Below are positions 1 through 10,510 of a stretch of DNA of 64,000 nucleotides, piece by piece. Source of the stretch: Pseudophaeomoniella oleicola (Eukaryota; Ascomycota; Eurotiomycetes; Phaeomoniellales; Phaeomoniellaceae). The notes below the pieces were generated by a model. The model made no database searches, was not told where the DNA came from, and worked only from the letters and a program-made list of their open reading frames with translations. Position 1 is the stretch's first letter, and every line of letters begins with the position of its first letter. Location of the stretch: positions 124,001 to 188,000 of the forward strand of contig QWDQ01000048.1 in NCBI GenBank assembly GCA_003868215.1, in the 5' to 3' direction. The translations under genes were made by a program, and so were the position numbers.

Positions 1-280
1 CATCGGTATCGCTATCGATATAAAAGGTCATTCGAGGCCTGATCTTGAGATCCAAGAGAGGAACCGAAGATCGAACAGGATCTTCCAGCCAACCACCAGG
101 ATTGAACGACGCATTGCTTGACATAAGACATTAGCAGCCCATTGCCATATAGGGACAATACTTGACATACGCAGCCCGGTACGCTTTCCCACACCAAATA
201 TCCACGCCTTCTGGGTTGTTAAAGGCTAGCGAGGAGGGGACCAGGGCCACGAGGGCGGCGACGATAAGGTGACCTCTCAT
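1..280 (-). CDS. Secreted protein, N-terminal part only (cut by left edge)
   Basis: The gene starts at an ATG at 280-278. A signal peptide follows (MRGHLIVAALVALVPSSLA), then FNNPEGVDIWCGKAYRA. The unspliced frame stops at once, but a 54-base intron at 117-170 (donor GTATGT, branch GCTAATG, acceptor AAG) restores the reading NASFNPGGWLEDP, then VPLLDLKIRPRM, which stays open to the window edge. The CGKAYR...NASFNPGGWL pattern reminds me of secreted fungal proteins sometimes labelled glycoside-hydrolase-like, but I cannot name the family with certainty. It lies divergent to a secreted alpha-L-fucosidase, which fits an extracellular carbohydrate role; that is inference from position only. The start and splice are well supported, the function is not. 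Confidence 0.7.
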
Positions 281-1796
281 TGTATCTACTCAAAGGGCAA
301 TGCACAGAGTCTCACCAAAGATTCTCACCCGATAGATCGGGGCCTCGGGGAGATATGAAGACATATACTTGACCTTTTCAAGCGTGGTAGGACATATCAG
401 ATTGATGCGGCCATGGCATTATCCCTGGAGCGTCGATTGAAGTGGTACCTTTAGCCGGAGCAGAGGAGTGACATTGAACGTGGAAGCGAATACTCCTGAC
501 AGGGTTACATTGCAAGGTTCCTCTCTGATGACGAACTCTTGGTGAGCTACGAGAGTTGGGCCAGAACACTTGAGAACCATCAAGGAGGGGAGGTGGACCT
601 GCTAATGACTTCTCCAGATGATAGGAGAGAAAGATATGCCATGATACAAACTTACGCAGTAGATAGATACTCAGGTACACGGTAATAGAGAAGAGATATC
701 GTAACTTGGTGGTACCATGGTATGTTCACGATAAGGTCACGTCAAGGCGGTGACGGTGACGGTGACAGTGGCGATAAGGAGAGCGCCCAAAGCCGCAGCG
801 GGGGAGCGGGTGGCTGATTGTTTATTCTTTTGCCGATGGAGACAATTCGTACGACGTTGTACTACGTAGTACGGAGTAATACCATAGTCGATTTCCACCT
901 GCCGATCGCAATACAGAACTGACCAGGGAGCACTATTACTACTTATTACTACTACTACTAACTTATGTAGTAATTACTACCTGCCCCAATGAGAGGCACA
1001 GATACGCCCACAGCTCTACTACGTACTCCCGGTCCAAGGAAGTCAATTGGAAACCAATGAAGCTGCGATATTGACTTGGTTGTCTAAGGCACCTAGATAT
1101 ACGATCTAAGCAGTGCCAATGTCAGGCACCGTGCTGCTCAACAAGACGCTATACCCCAGTGTGCATAGCAACTCACCTCATTACTTCACGAACAAAGAGC
1201 TTCTCCAGGAGCTATACGGAGTAAACCCCTCTTTTAGCGACCTCGTTAACCCTGAGCTGACCGGCATTATCGTTCCTGGATCGTATATCTTTTATCTATC
1301 TACCTTGACTTACTAACGATTACTAGCAGTCAAGACCGTGAGGTACGGAGTATCTCCATCTCAGACTGATAAGAGGGTGGAGCACCGGGGGACCATCGGC
1401 CGCCTTCAATGACCAAGCAGCTTGTCTCGTTGCTCTTACTTGCAGTGCTGTCTTTCTCTAGAGAGTACTTACTAGAGTGCCTCCATACGTAACCACGCCA
1501 TGGTCCTTTCGATATCCTCTTCCCTCCGTCGCATGGGTAGTGGGACCAGGTTCTCTGAACCGATGTCACTGTTTCATTCGATCCAGGTCCGCGGACCGGC
1601 TGGTAGGTGCTTTGTAGATGCTGTTGTACTGATAGGATGATGCCCTGAATCATGGCCCTGCCCTGCAGCCAAAACCGTCTAGCACATCACCCACAAATAG
1701 CTGATGGTTTCGCTATTTGTCCGATAGCTCTGCTTCTTTGGTGGTCATGTCAGCCAGGTACTCAGCACCCTTTCACCAATCATAGGGTTTGCGGCC
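281..1796. other. Divergent spacer between the two secreted-protein genes
   Basis: About 1.5 kb without a credible gene; the short open frames here have no recognisable product. It holds three copies of GGTGAC at 749-766, a palindrome TACTACGTAGTA at 860-871 followed by TACGGAGTA at 870-878, an ACT-rich run at 932-962, TACTACGTACTCC near 1017, and two more CGGAGTA words near 1216 and 1346. It presumably carries the promoters of both flanking genes. Confidence 0.5.
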
Positions 1797-4259
1797 ATGA
1801 AATCGATCACATCGCTGCTACCGCTGCTGGTAGCCAGTGCAGCCTCGGTGTCCAGCTCCTTAGTCAAAGCTCGGTCGTATGATGCAAAGGTAGATCTCTT
1901 CTGTCCATCTAATGACCTATATTGACAACAGTAGACTGATCCAGTCTCGCTGTCTTCTTACTTCAACAACAAAGCATTCGGAACATACCCGGGAGAAGCC
2001 GCTTTTGACCCGCTGAATCAGTCATATCCAGCACCAACTTTCGCACAGAATGGCACTTACATTTCTGGCCAGACCGGCATCACCTATGATTTTCCTGGAT
2101 ATACTGGGCCGGGAACGTCGGACAACATCCTCTGTGAAGGACAAACGATCACTATCCCCACAGGCCAATACTTTTCAGCGTCTATGCTTGTGTCTTCTGA
2201 TGTCGAATCGGAGACCGTCTCCGGCAACATCACCTATACCTACTCGGACAACACGACCTCGACTTCCGAGCTTCGAAGTCTGCCGTGGTTTGCTTTCTTG
2301 ACCATCAACCGTGGAGAGATCATCTTCCCTTACAGGTTCACGACGAACAGTACCAACTTCAACACGTCACATATTTTCGAATACACTGGTGCTCTTGACG
2401 CTGGGAAGGCTCTGAAATCCATCACCCTGCCATCGACGACTAACACGACCACGGGCAGACTGCATGTCTTTTCTGTCTCATTGTGGCACGGTTCATCCGT
2501 GGATGTGCAATCAATCCGGCCCACTCAGAAGTGGACCGGGAATGGCACGCAGACAGTTGAACTCACTATCAATAACGCTGGCACCGAATGCGTTGCTGGA
2601 AACGGGCTCACAGCCTCCATCATGGCACCGGGCGTCGTGACAACAGAACACGGATACATCAAGCGTCTTTGCCCGGGGGACCAGAAACGCATTAATGTTG
2701 GAGTCTCCGGCACGTCGACCGGCACCGTCACAGTAATGCTCGACACAGGCTCACGCAACTCAACCAGAAGCTTTTCGAATGTTCAAATTGGGCTTAGTGA
2801 ATACACGTCTGATCTGAACAGTCTGGCCAACCATGAGAGTCCTGACTGGTTCGACGAAGCAAAGTTTGGCATCTTCATCCATTGGGGACCGTACGCGGTG
2901 ACAGGATGGGGTAATTCATCTCCACACGAGAGCTATAGCGAATGGTTCTGGTGGTATTCTAATCATCATCCTGAGGCTGACAGGTCTGACTTCTACGACT
3001 ACCGCCTTCGCACATTCGGTCCAGAATGGAACTACGACGACGGATTTCCGAACCTGACGGCCTCTCACTTCGATCCCAAGATGTGGGTAGACCTGTTTGC
3101 GGATGCAGGAGCCAAATACTTTGTTTTGACCACGAAGCACCATGATGGGTTTGCCAACTTTGACACCGGCAAGACGACCAATCGTTCTGCCATACATTAC
3201 GGTCCCCATCGTGACATTCTCGGTGAACTCTTTGAAGCTGCGGAGACTTATCATCCTACAATGCATCGTGGCACCTATTTCTCACTTCCTGAGTGGTTCA
3301 ACCCGGATTTTGGCCCATACGGTTTCGCACAAACTCCTAGCAACAGTTCCACCTCATGGCAGGGTATGCTCGCGCAGAACCCGTACACTGGATTACACGA
3401 ACCGTATACCGGCCGTGTACCCATTGACGACTTCATAACAGACTTGATGGTCCCGCAAATGGAAATTCTTGCCTACAATTACTCGACTGATATCATGTGG
3501 TGCGACTGTGGTGCTGCTAACGGCACAGCTCCCTTCGCCGCCGCATGGTGGAATCATGCCCGAACCCAGAATCGCCAGGTCGCGATCAACTCCCGCTGTG
3601 GGCTCGCCCATGCTGCTGATTTCGACACACCTGAGTACGCCACATTTTCCTCCGCACAGCGCCGAAAATGGGAATCAAATCAAGGCATGGATCCCTACAG
3701 CTACGGCTACAACCGCGCCACACCCGCCGCTGCGTACATGAACGCAACGACCATCATTAGCACGCTCGTCGACATGGTATCCAAGAATGGCAACCTACTC
3801 CTCGACGTCGGGCCCCGCGCCGACGGCACCATCGTACCAGCCGAAGTCGACAACCTGCGCGCAGCCGGCAAATGGATCCACAGCCACGACGAAGCCATCT
3901 TCAACACGACGTACTGGTTCATCCAGACCGAGATCATGAGCCCGACCCAAAACATCCGCTTCACCCAGACCAACGACGCATTCTACATCCTCTTCCTCGA
4001 CGAACCCACCGCCACAGCCACAACAGGAAACGAGACATCATCATCATCAGCCATTGTGCCCATCACCATCGACGCTCCCATCCCGATCTTACCCGGAGAC
4101 ACGATCACTGCACTCGGCACGAGCAACAGTACTGCCGCCAGCCTGCACTGGATCAAAAACGGCACCGACGCCGACGCCCCGTTGACAATCCATGTCCCCC
4201 AATCGGTCCTCGACGAAGAAGAATACTGTTGGGTCTTCAAGGTTGCGTATGCTGCTTGA
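1797..4259 (+). CDS. Secreted alpha-L-fucosidase, glycoside hydrolase family 29
   Basis: Two exons, 1797-1889 and 1935-4259, with a 45-base intron, give about 805 residues. Exon 1 encodes a signal peptide (MKSITSLLPLLVASAASVSS); the acceptor ending at 1934 is chosen because one three bases earlier puts a stop in frame. An N-terminal beta-rich region (roughly residues 40-300) precedes the GH29 barrel, which opens with WFDEAKFGIFIHWGPYAV, typical of the family. TTKHHDGFANFD and DIMWCDCG follow; the Asp of WCDCG (about residue 555) sits where GH29 enzymes carry the catalytic nucleophile. A C-terminal beta domain ends the chain. GH29 enzymes release L-fucose from glycans by a retaining mechanism; many NxS/T sites fit secretion. 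The substrate linkage cannot be read from the sequence. The long N-terminal extension before the barrel is larger than in bacterial members. Confidence 0.92.
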
Positions 4260-4431
4260 TTTGTAGCCGCTATCTAGGCAGGTACCTAAGGTATCTATGT
4301 ATTCATTTAGAAATCGTGAAAAGAGAGAAAGAAAAAAAGAAGGAAATGTATACAAAATATTTCTGCTCCTCCTCCTACTCCATCACCTCTACCTCTGCCT
4401 CTGCCCCTTAAATTCCAATTCTTCTTCCCCT

Positions 4432-4458
4432 CCCCCCCCCGAGAGAGAGAGAGAGAGG
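4432..4458. repeat. Poly-C followed by (GA)n
   Basis: Nine C residues run directly into nine GA dinucleotides. It lies in the 3' spacer, outside any gene. Confidence 0.9.
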
Positions 4459-4629
4459 TTTTCCTTGTCTTGCCGTACAGTAATTAGTTCGTAATTAGTC
4501 CATGCTTAGTCTGTAGTTAGTGACGAGGACACCCACCCACCTTGCCTGTCTGCCTTATGCATCTGCCACACACCTCCTCACTTTACAAGTATTTTTCATT
4601 TTTACAGAGTTGAAAACAATTCGCATTTA

Positions 4630-4691
4630 TTGAGAGAGAGGGAGAGACAAGAGAGAGAGAGAGAGGGAGAGACAAGAGAGAGAGAGAGAGG
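4630..4691. repeat. Tandem GA-rich repeat
   Basis: Repeating units of alternating GA ending in GGGAGAGACAA, seen twice with a third partial copy, so a compound microsatellite or short minisatellite. Confidence 0.85.
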
Positions 4692-4742
4692 GAAATAGAT
4701 GTAAATTAGAAGTCGGCTAGCGACGAGTCTAAGGTACGTTGT

Positions 4743-4804
4743 AGATAGATAGATAGTTATTGTACGTTATCCTAAGTACTTATGCATGCATGCATGCATG
4801 CATG
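4743..4804. repeat. (GATA)n and (TGCA)n microsatellites
   Basis: GATA units at 4743-4756 and a self-complementary TGCA run at about 4783-4804, close to the stop codon of the convergent gene. The TGCA run can fold on itself. Confidence 0.85.
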
Positions 4805-4845
4805 TATGCTTTTCTTTGCATGAAGGAAACGAAAAGGAGGATACA

Positions 4846-7219
4846 TTACGGCGTCGTAAGATGTTCTCGTTTCAGAACTTGGATCTTTCCTCCTAGTCCT
4901 CCTACTCCTACTCCCCCTCCTCCGCCGGCACCACTGCCAGGAGTAGGTGAAGATGCGGCACTCCCGCTGCTCCCCTCTGTTTTGGTTGGCTGTTTCGCGC
5001 AACTGGTGGGATCGATTCCCAAGACACCACCGACATAGCCTCCCCGTTCGCCTGGGACGCTGAATTCGCGGAAAATATACTGCCATTCGTTGAGCCAGCC
5101 GCGGACTGCTTTTCCGACCTTGTCCTTTCCGTTTTTACTGTGGTGGCCGGTCCCTGTGATGGCGTAGACGACTCGTCTACCGCTCTTTGCTTGCGGAAGG
5201 AGTACGGATTCGAGATATTCGATCGCTTCTTCGGGATGGAGGCCGTGCAGATCAATATAGAGCTCGTCATCTTGGTCTTCTGGTGCGTCGGTCATGTGTT
5301 TGTTTCTTTCTTCATAAAGATGGCGTGCTGCTTCACGATGAGCTTTCCGCATCGCATCATTCTCTGCCTGGCCTCGTAATGACAAAGCCTTAGCCGCACG
5401 AGCATCGTTGCGGTTCCACGCTTGAGCAGCGCTATATGAGCGTTAGAATGGATCTCTCGTTGGTCAGAGTATCACCGTTACCATAAATGGCTCCGCTGAA
5501 GATGGATATGGGTTATATAACCGGGAGCAAGTCACGTACCTTTGTAGAAATTTATTGCGTATACTTCCGTGCTTGATAGCTTCTGCTCGATACTTGAGAT
5601 ATTGTTCATTTGCCCTTGCTCCGGTTTCTAGCCATGGGATGTGCTTGGGCTCTGGAATCTTTTGTGCGGCTGCATTTTCCTGAGCAATAGATCGAATTCT
5701 TCTCGGCGTTTCCGACTTCTTGGGTGTTTGCACAGGCGAAGTCATCCGGACAAGATCCGCAAGTGAGCTCGGAGGTGTTTGATGATTGCTGCTATGGCCG
5801 TGGCCACCTCGTTTGCCATGATGCTTCTTCCCACTTTTAGCAGCCAGCGAGCCGAGCGTGGGGAAGGCTTCCTGGTCATCTACGGACGGTGCTGCCTGAG
5901 GAGCATCTGGCCGAAGGGGACTCCCTGTTGATGAGACCTGAGAGCCAAATTCAGAGCGTTGTTGATGTCTGGAAGTTGGCCTTGAAAGTGGTCTTTGTGG
6001 GACTCGGTTACGTTGGCTAGCAGGTACAAAGACAGGAATTTGCCCATCCACAGAGAGCAAGCTGGGTTGGCTCGCGCTGCGTTGGCCCAAGGGAGGAAAG
6101 TCCCCCTGGGCATTCTGGTAAGAGGTCGGTGGTGGCGTACCAATGACCGTAGAGCTATCATTCACGTTGAGCGCATTCACCAGCAAAGCAGGATCGTGAG
6201 AGAAAGCACAACCCGTACCAGCCAGACAGTTACCATTCATCCAATACCTCGTTGACGTTAGCATCGATGTTGCTCCAATGGCGACCTACGAGAGGGACTT
6301 ACTTGCAGACATGATTACTCAGATCATGGGCAAACCGACAGTCTGCCCGAGCACACGAGCCAGAAGACAGCCAATATTTGCACACAACGGGACTTTGTCC
6401 AATGACAGGCGTGACAGGCCTGGGCTGACTCATTGTCATCGACTTACCAACCACGACGCTGGGAACAAACTCGGCAGCATGGGCTTTCAGTTGACCGGAG
6501 TCTTGATTGCCTTTCGAAAGAGCAGCCATCGTTGCAGCGATATCGTATGAGTTCACCTCCAATGCGTCTTCAATCTCTTCCCTTGTCCTTTTGTCACCAA
6601 GGACTGATCTCAGGATGTCATAAGGGCTCATTTCTAGCTGAGGCGTCCATTCCGGGGCCGCAGCGCTTAATGTTCCAGTGCCTGTCGAGGAAGCAACACT
6701 AACCGCGTCATCGGCGACCAGCCACTCCACAGTATCGCTCCCGTAGTCACCATACTCTTCATCGTTGGCGCTTGTATCCGAGAATTCGTAGGCATGTAAG
6801 CTCGGGCTATGCGGTATGGCTTGCGCAAATGCAAGACGAGGGGACGGCCTAGGCGAAGAAAACGGCGAGGGCAGAGTCGACTTCTGGCGAGACGAGAAAC
6901 TGGGGCGATTTCCTGACAGATTGGACAGTGGTACTGGGCTGGAACCGGTTTGCGGGGACCCGAGTGGACTGGCTACACGGGGGATTTGCCATGGTGCAGG
7001 AGAGTTGCGACGGACGATGGGTTGTCGCATGTTCGAACCGGCTTTGCTGCTTTCGCGATGGCGCCATAAGGCATCCAAGATGGCATTTTCGAGAGGCGCG
7101 CCGGTCAGGGTTGTTTCTTTGCGCAACAGCTCCTCCAGCTTATCGGTCCTGTCCTCCTCATCCAGCTCCTTGTCATCGAGCACCGGCCGGCACAAATCGT
7201 ACAGCTCGTCATCTATCAT
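4846..7219 (-). CDS. CCCH zinc-finger protein with DUF1771 and Smr domains
   Basis: Three exons (7219-6303, 6247-5540, 5431-4846) with introns of 55 and 108 bases give about 736 residues. The first intron lies between two CCCH fingers: VCKYWLSSGSCARADCRFAH and, after splicing, KYWMNGNCLAGTGCAFSH (around residues 279-331). The C-terminal exon carries a DUF1771-like helical stretch (GQAENDAMRKAHREAARHLY) and an Smr domain with the DLHGLHPEEAIEYL motif and GTGHHSKNG (about residues 600-680). A Gly-rich tail follows (GAGGGGGVGVGG). CCCH fingers commonly bind RNA and Smr domains can be nucleases or nucleic-acid binders, so an RNA-quality or RNA-decay role is likely but inferred. The acidic N terminus (MIDDELYDLCRPVLDDKELDEED) is predicted helical. 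I recognise the architecture from filamentous fungi but know no gene name. Confidence 0.88.
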
Positions 7220-8666
7220 CTTGGTAGCATATGATCATAAGACGAGCGTATATCATCAGAACTGATTGGCGATATAACGAGGTCATCGGAGGTCTTGACT
7301 AATCTTTCTAGCTGATATGCAGCACGACCTAGGTAACATTATTGAGGAGGTCACTTCAGGGGTTGTATATGAAGGAGAATGTGTGAAGGCTGATTGCAAC
7401 AGCGTATAATGAGATATCTGAATTGTCGCAAAAGGACGAGCCAGCAACCGTCTCGAAGGAACGAGCGTTGGATCCAGCGATGGGAGGTGGTCGGCTTGAA
7501 CGGACTACAGCACAGCTACGGCATAGTATGGGGAGGGGAGAGGAGAGGAGCAAGGTGAACGAACTGTGGCTGAGACCCGCCGATGATCGAATCGCTTACG
7601 GGACCAATGACACCAATGACACCAATGACCCTTCATTCTTCTTACTACGTATTCCCGAGAGTATCCGCACCTCGACGATATCAATATTCAGAGTAGATGC
7701 GATCGAGGAATATAATAAGATAGCTTCCAATGGGTTTGATAGAGATATTAATATCATGGTATATCAGGAGGCACCTTGGTGGGAGGGAATGTCTCCAGCA
7801 AGCATCCCCCGGCTAGTTAACCCCCCCCCCCCCCACTGTCCTTGCAGTACGGTAGGCCTTCAGAGTCAGTAGTAAACACGTAAATCAGCTGGATGCCTGG
7901 GTAGATATTTATGCATGTACATGAGACAATATTGGTCTCTCCCTTTCAAGGTCCAGGCATTGTACCAGAAGACTGGACGCTGTTAGATGGCTGTCTATAT
8001 GACTGATGTTATTGAGATCAGTACCTCAGGAAGCTATCTGAGCTGCCTTGACCTACTTACTACCTTACCTAGGTAAGGTATGTAATTACCTGTAGGTACC
8101 TTTCGTAGCTGTTCGTAGGATTACCTAGATACCTTACTGTTACTGTATACCACGTATACGTGTATCTTGAATACTCTGCCTGGTGGTGAGAAAGTGAGAG
8201 AGGACGAGAGAATGCCAGTGAGCACAGGTGCAGGTGGATGACGGGGCCAAAGTTTATCTTACCTAGTTGACCGTACATTACGTATGTCCGCCCGCAACTG
8301 TATCGTAATGCCTGGCGACGTTTGTCCCGAAACACATCCAACAGTAGCGAGTAAAAGTTAGGCCCAATCGTCTCACTCGTCTCACTTTGTCACAACTACC
8401 ATCAACCTCTGAGCTCTTGTCTTTCTCACGCTGTCTATGCTGCCTCCTGAGGGTTTAGAATTAGGATAGCGGAATAGTCACCTACATTCTCCATTGTACC
8501 ATAGGCAATTGACCTGCTGCGCGTCCATGTTCACGTCCATCTAGACGCCCTTGATCCCAGACCTCAACTCCTACCAATCGTACACATGGCTCAGTTCTGA
8601 TCCTTCGATATCTCATCGCCTCTAACAACTCCTCCCTCACCTACGGACGGCCCCTAGCTCGTCACC
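7220..8666. other. Divergent spacer upstream of the CCCH/Smr and Tvp38 genes
   Basis: About 1.45 kb with no convincing gene. It contains three tandem copies of ACCAATGAC at 7603-7629, TACTACGTA near 7644, a run of 14 C at 7821-7834, and at about 8050-8135 a dense set of ACCTAGGTA/AGGTACC words including the inverted repeat TTACCTAGGTAAG. A pyrimidine-rich stretch precedes the downstream start codon, as expected of a fungal promoter and leader. Confidence 0.5.
7603..7629. repeat. Three tandem 9-mers (ACCAATGAC)
   Basis: Three exact copies of a 9-base unit containing CCAAT, in a divergent promoter region. The CCAAT core could be a binding site for the HAP/CBF complex, but tandem slippage alone would also explain it. 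Confidence 0.8.
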
Positions 8667-9881
8667 ATGCCGGCCGACTATACCAGTACAGCTCGGGCGC
8701 TTTCACTGCCTATCGAGAACTCTAGGTCGCCCTCTCCAAACTTCTTGCGCCCACCATGGAACCCTCCTCGGCGCTCGACATCCACACACGCTAATCGTTC
8801 TATACACTCAAGTCATGGCCGGTCAACGTCACTACGGGACAAGGCCATCAACAACGCCGAGAAGTTGTATAAAAGAGTGCTTTCGACTTTCATGAAATTG
8901 TCACTATTTCAGCGGGTTCTGGTGGTGACAGCGCTGGTCATTATCAACGTCTTCCTGATATTATTCCTGATTTTCAATGAGAGAATCTTCAGCTGGCTTG
9001 CGCCTGTAGCAAAGAGGTGGAAGGATACTAGGGGTGGATGGACTATTCTATGGGCCATGGTTTTCGTGACTGCCTTTCCCCCAGTGATCGGCTATGGGAT
9101 GTGTGGTACTATCGCCGGATTTGTATACGGTGTTTGGGAAGGCTGGCTCATCTATGCAACTGCCACCATTATTGGATCCTCTTGTTCATTTCTCGTTTCG
9201 CGTTCACTCCTCCGCAAATACGTCGAGCGTATGGTGGAAACGGACAAACGATTTGCGGCCCTTACATTGACTCTCAAACATGACGGCCTCAAACTTCTAT
9301 GCATGATACGCCTCTGCCCACTTCCATATTCCCTCTCAAACGGTGCAATGTCGACCTTTCCTACCGTCCATCCGGCAATGTATGCCCTCGCCACGGCCCT
9401 GGTTTCCCCCAAGCTCCTCGTTCATGTCTTCGTCGGCAGCCGACTGGGTGCCATTGCCAAATCCGGCGAGAAAATGTCCGCTGGAACAAAAGCCGTGAAT
9501 TGGCTCAGCATCATCATCGGTGGTCTTGTCGGCGCCTTCACTGGATGGTACATCTACCGCCGCACCAAGGCTCGGGCCCAAGAGCTCGAGGCGCAGGAAC
9601 GAGCAGCCGTCCATAGGCACGGCGATACGGTTCCTCCCGAATTCCACGACGACCCAGAAGCCCAAATCGCTGCATCCACCATCGCCGCCCGAGACGACCC
9701 CTCCGACGACATCCCGGACTATTTCGACGAAGAATCCGACAGCCCTTCCGCCCAAGACGCAGTATTACGCTATCAAGACGAATTCACCGACGACGAAGAC
9801 CCCGACGACATCTTCGGTCGAGGCGACGGAGACGACGAGGAGGCTATCGGCTTACATCGAAGTAAACACGAGGGCCGGTAG
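8667..9881 (+). CDS. TVP38: Golgi membrane protein Tvp38 (VTT/SNARE-associated domain)
   Basis: Single exon, 404 residues; the ATG sits in GTCACCATGC, a good fungal start context. A disordered Ser/Pro-rich N terminus (about 1-75) is followed by a membrane helix (RVLVVTALVIINVFLILFLI, about 83-105). The VTT domain follows, with the marks TAFPPVIGYGMCGTIAGFVYG, GSSCSFLVSRSLLR and RLCPLPYSLSNGAMSTFP. Another helix near WLSIIIGGLVGAFTGWYIY precedes a long acidic tail (DEFTDDEDPDDIFGRGDGDD). The family, related to yeast Tvp38 and animal TMEM64, sits in the Golgi/vesicle membranes. Yeast Tvp38 is non-essential and its activity is not firmly known, though related VTT proteins are lipid scramblases. 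The acidic tail is the most variable part in fungi. Confidence 0.93.
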   Translation: MPADYTSTARALSLPIENSRSPSPNFLRPPWNPPRRSTSTHANRSIHSSHGRSTSLRDKAINNAEKLYKRVLSTFMKLSLFQRVLVVTALVIINVFLILFLIFNERIFSWLAPVAKRWKDTRGGWTILWAMVFVTAFPPVIGYGMCGTIAGFVYGVWEGWLIYATATIIGSSCSFLVSRSLLRKYVERMVETDKRFAALTLTLKHDGLKLLCMIRLCPLPYSLSNGAMSTFPTVHPAMYALATALVSPKLLVHVFVGSRLGAIAKSGEKMSAGTKAVNWLSIIIGGLVGAFTGWYIYRRTKARAQELEAQERAAVHRHGDTVPPEFHDDPEAQIAASTIAARDDPSDDIPDYFDEESDSPSAQDAVLRYQDEFTDDEDPDDIFGRGDGDDEEAIGLHRSKHEGR

Positions 9882-10510
9882 TAAGGGCTTTGATTGATTG
9901 ATTGATTGACTGGTTACGCTAGAAAATTAGAATATATGACGTGTGGTTAATGCCATAACTTACCTAGGAAACTTTGCAGCATGATATGATATGACCAGAC
10001 CGGACCAGACCAAATCAGACGAGACGAGACGAGATTAAAAAATAGGATACGAGGGTGTGAATCAAAGATTTATGTTTATGTTTTATGTTTATGAAATCGG
10101 TTCTTCTTGCTTATTTCTATCTCTCTAGTCTATCTATTCGTCCCATCTTCCTTTTCTTCTTCCGTCTATTCTTCTGTCCCTTTTTCGCTTTCCTTTTCCC
10201 CTCCTCCTTCAACCCGCTAACTTATTTGTTTTAAATGTGGAGTTTTGATTGAAAATGGAATTGGAATTGGAATTGGAACTTGATACAATCAATCAATTTC
10301 TAATATTCATGTCATCTTTTTCTAACCTGCATACCTACCTAGTTAAACACCAAGATTTTGCGAACCCGAAACATTTCTACCCTAGGCACATTTATCTAGT
10401 AGGGCCCCCTCTCCTTTGAATATCCCTTCTTTATTTTTGGGGCTTTTCGGCCGTCTGATACTGTAAAAAAGATACATCATCCTCTCTGTTACTTCATTCT
10501 GAATCCCAAT
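9882..10510. other. Convergent 3' spacer
   Basis: About 630 bases between the Tvp38 gene and the DGSGNP-repeat gene. It holds a (TGAT)n run at 9891-9909, GGAATT repeats at about 10257-10278, and pyrimidine-rich AT-rich sequence. No gene seen. Confidence 0.6.
9891..9909. repeat. (TGAT)n microsatellite
   Basis: About five tandem TGAT units just past the Tvp38 stop codon, inside the presumed 3' untranslated region. Confidence 0.85.

Larger units (their letters stand above)
4260..4845. other. Convergent 3' spacer, microsatellite-rich
   Basis: About 590 bases between the ends of two convergent genes. It is made largely of simple repeats (C and GA runs, GATA, TGCA) and shared 3' untranslated sequence. 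I see no gene in it. Confidence 0.6.

Noticed and set aside
4630-4804. Repeat-dense patch considered as a possible CRISPR-like or mobile-element array
   Set aside because: Units are plain microsatellites with no unique spacers, no terminal repeats and no coding sequence.
9336-9755. 139-codon minus-strand frame inside the Tvp38 gene
   Set aside because: Antisense shadow; the plus strand encodes the conserved VTT protein.
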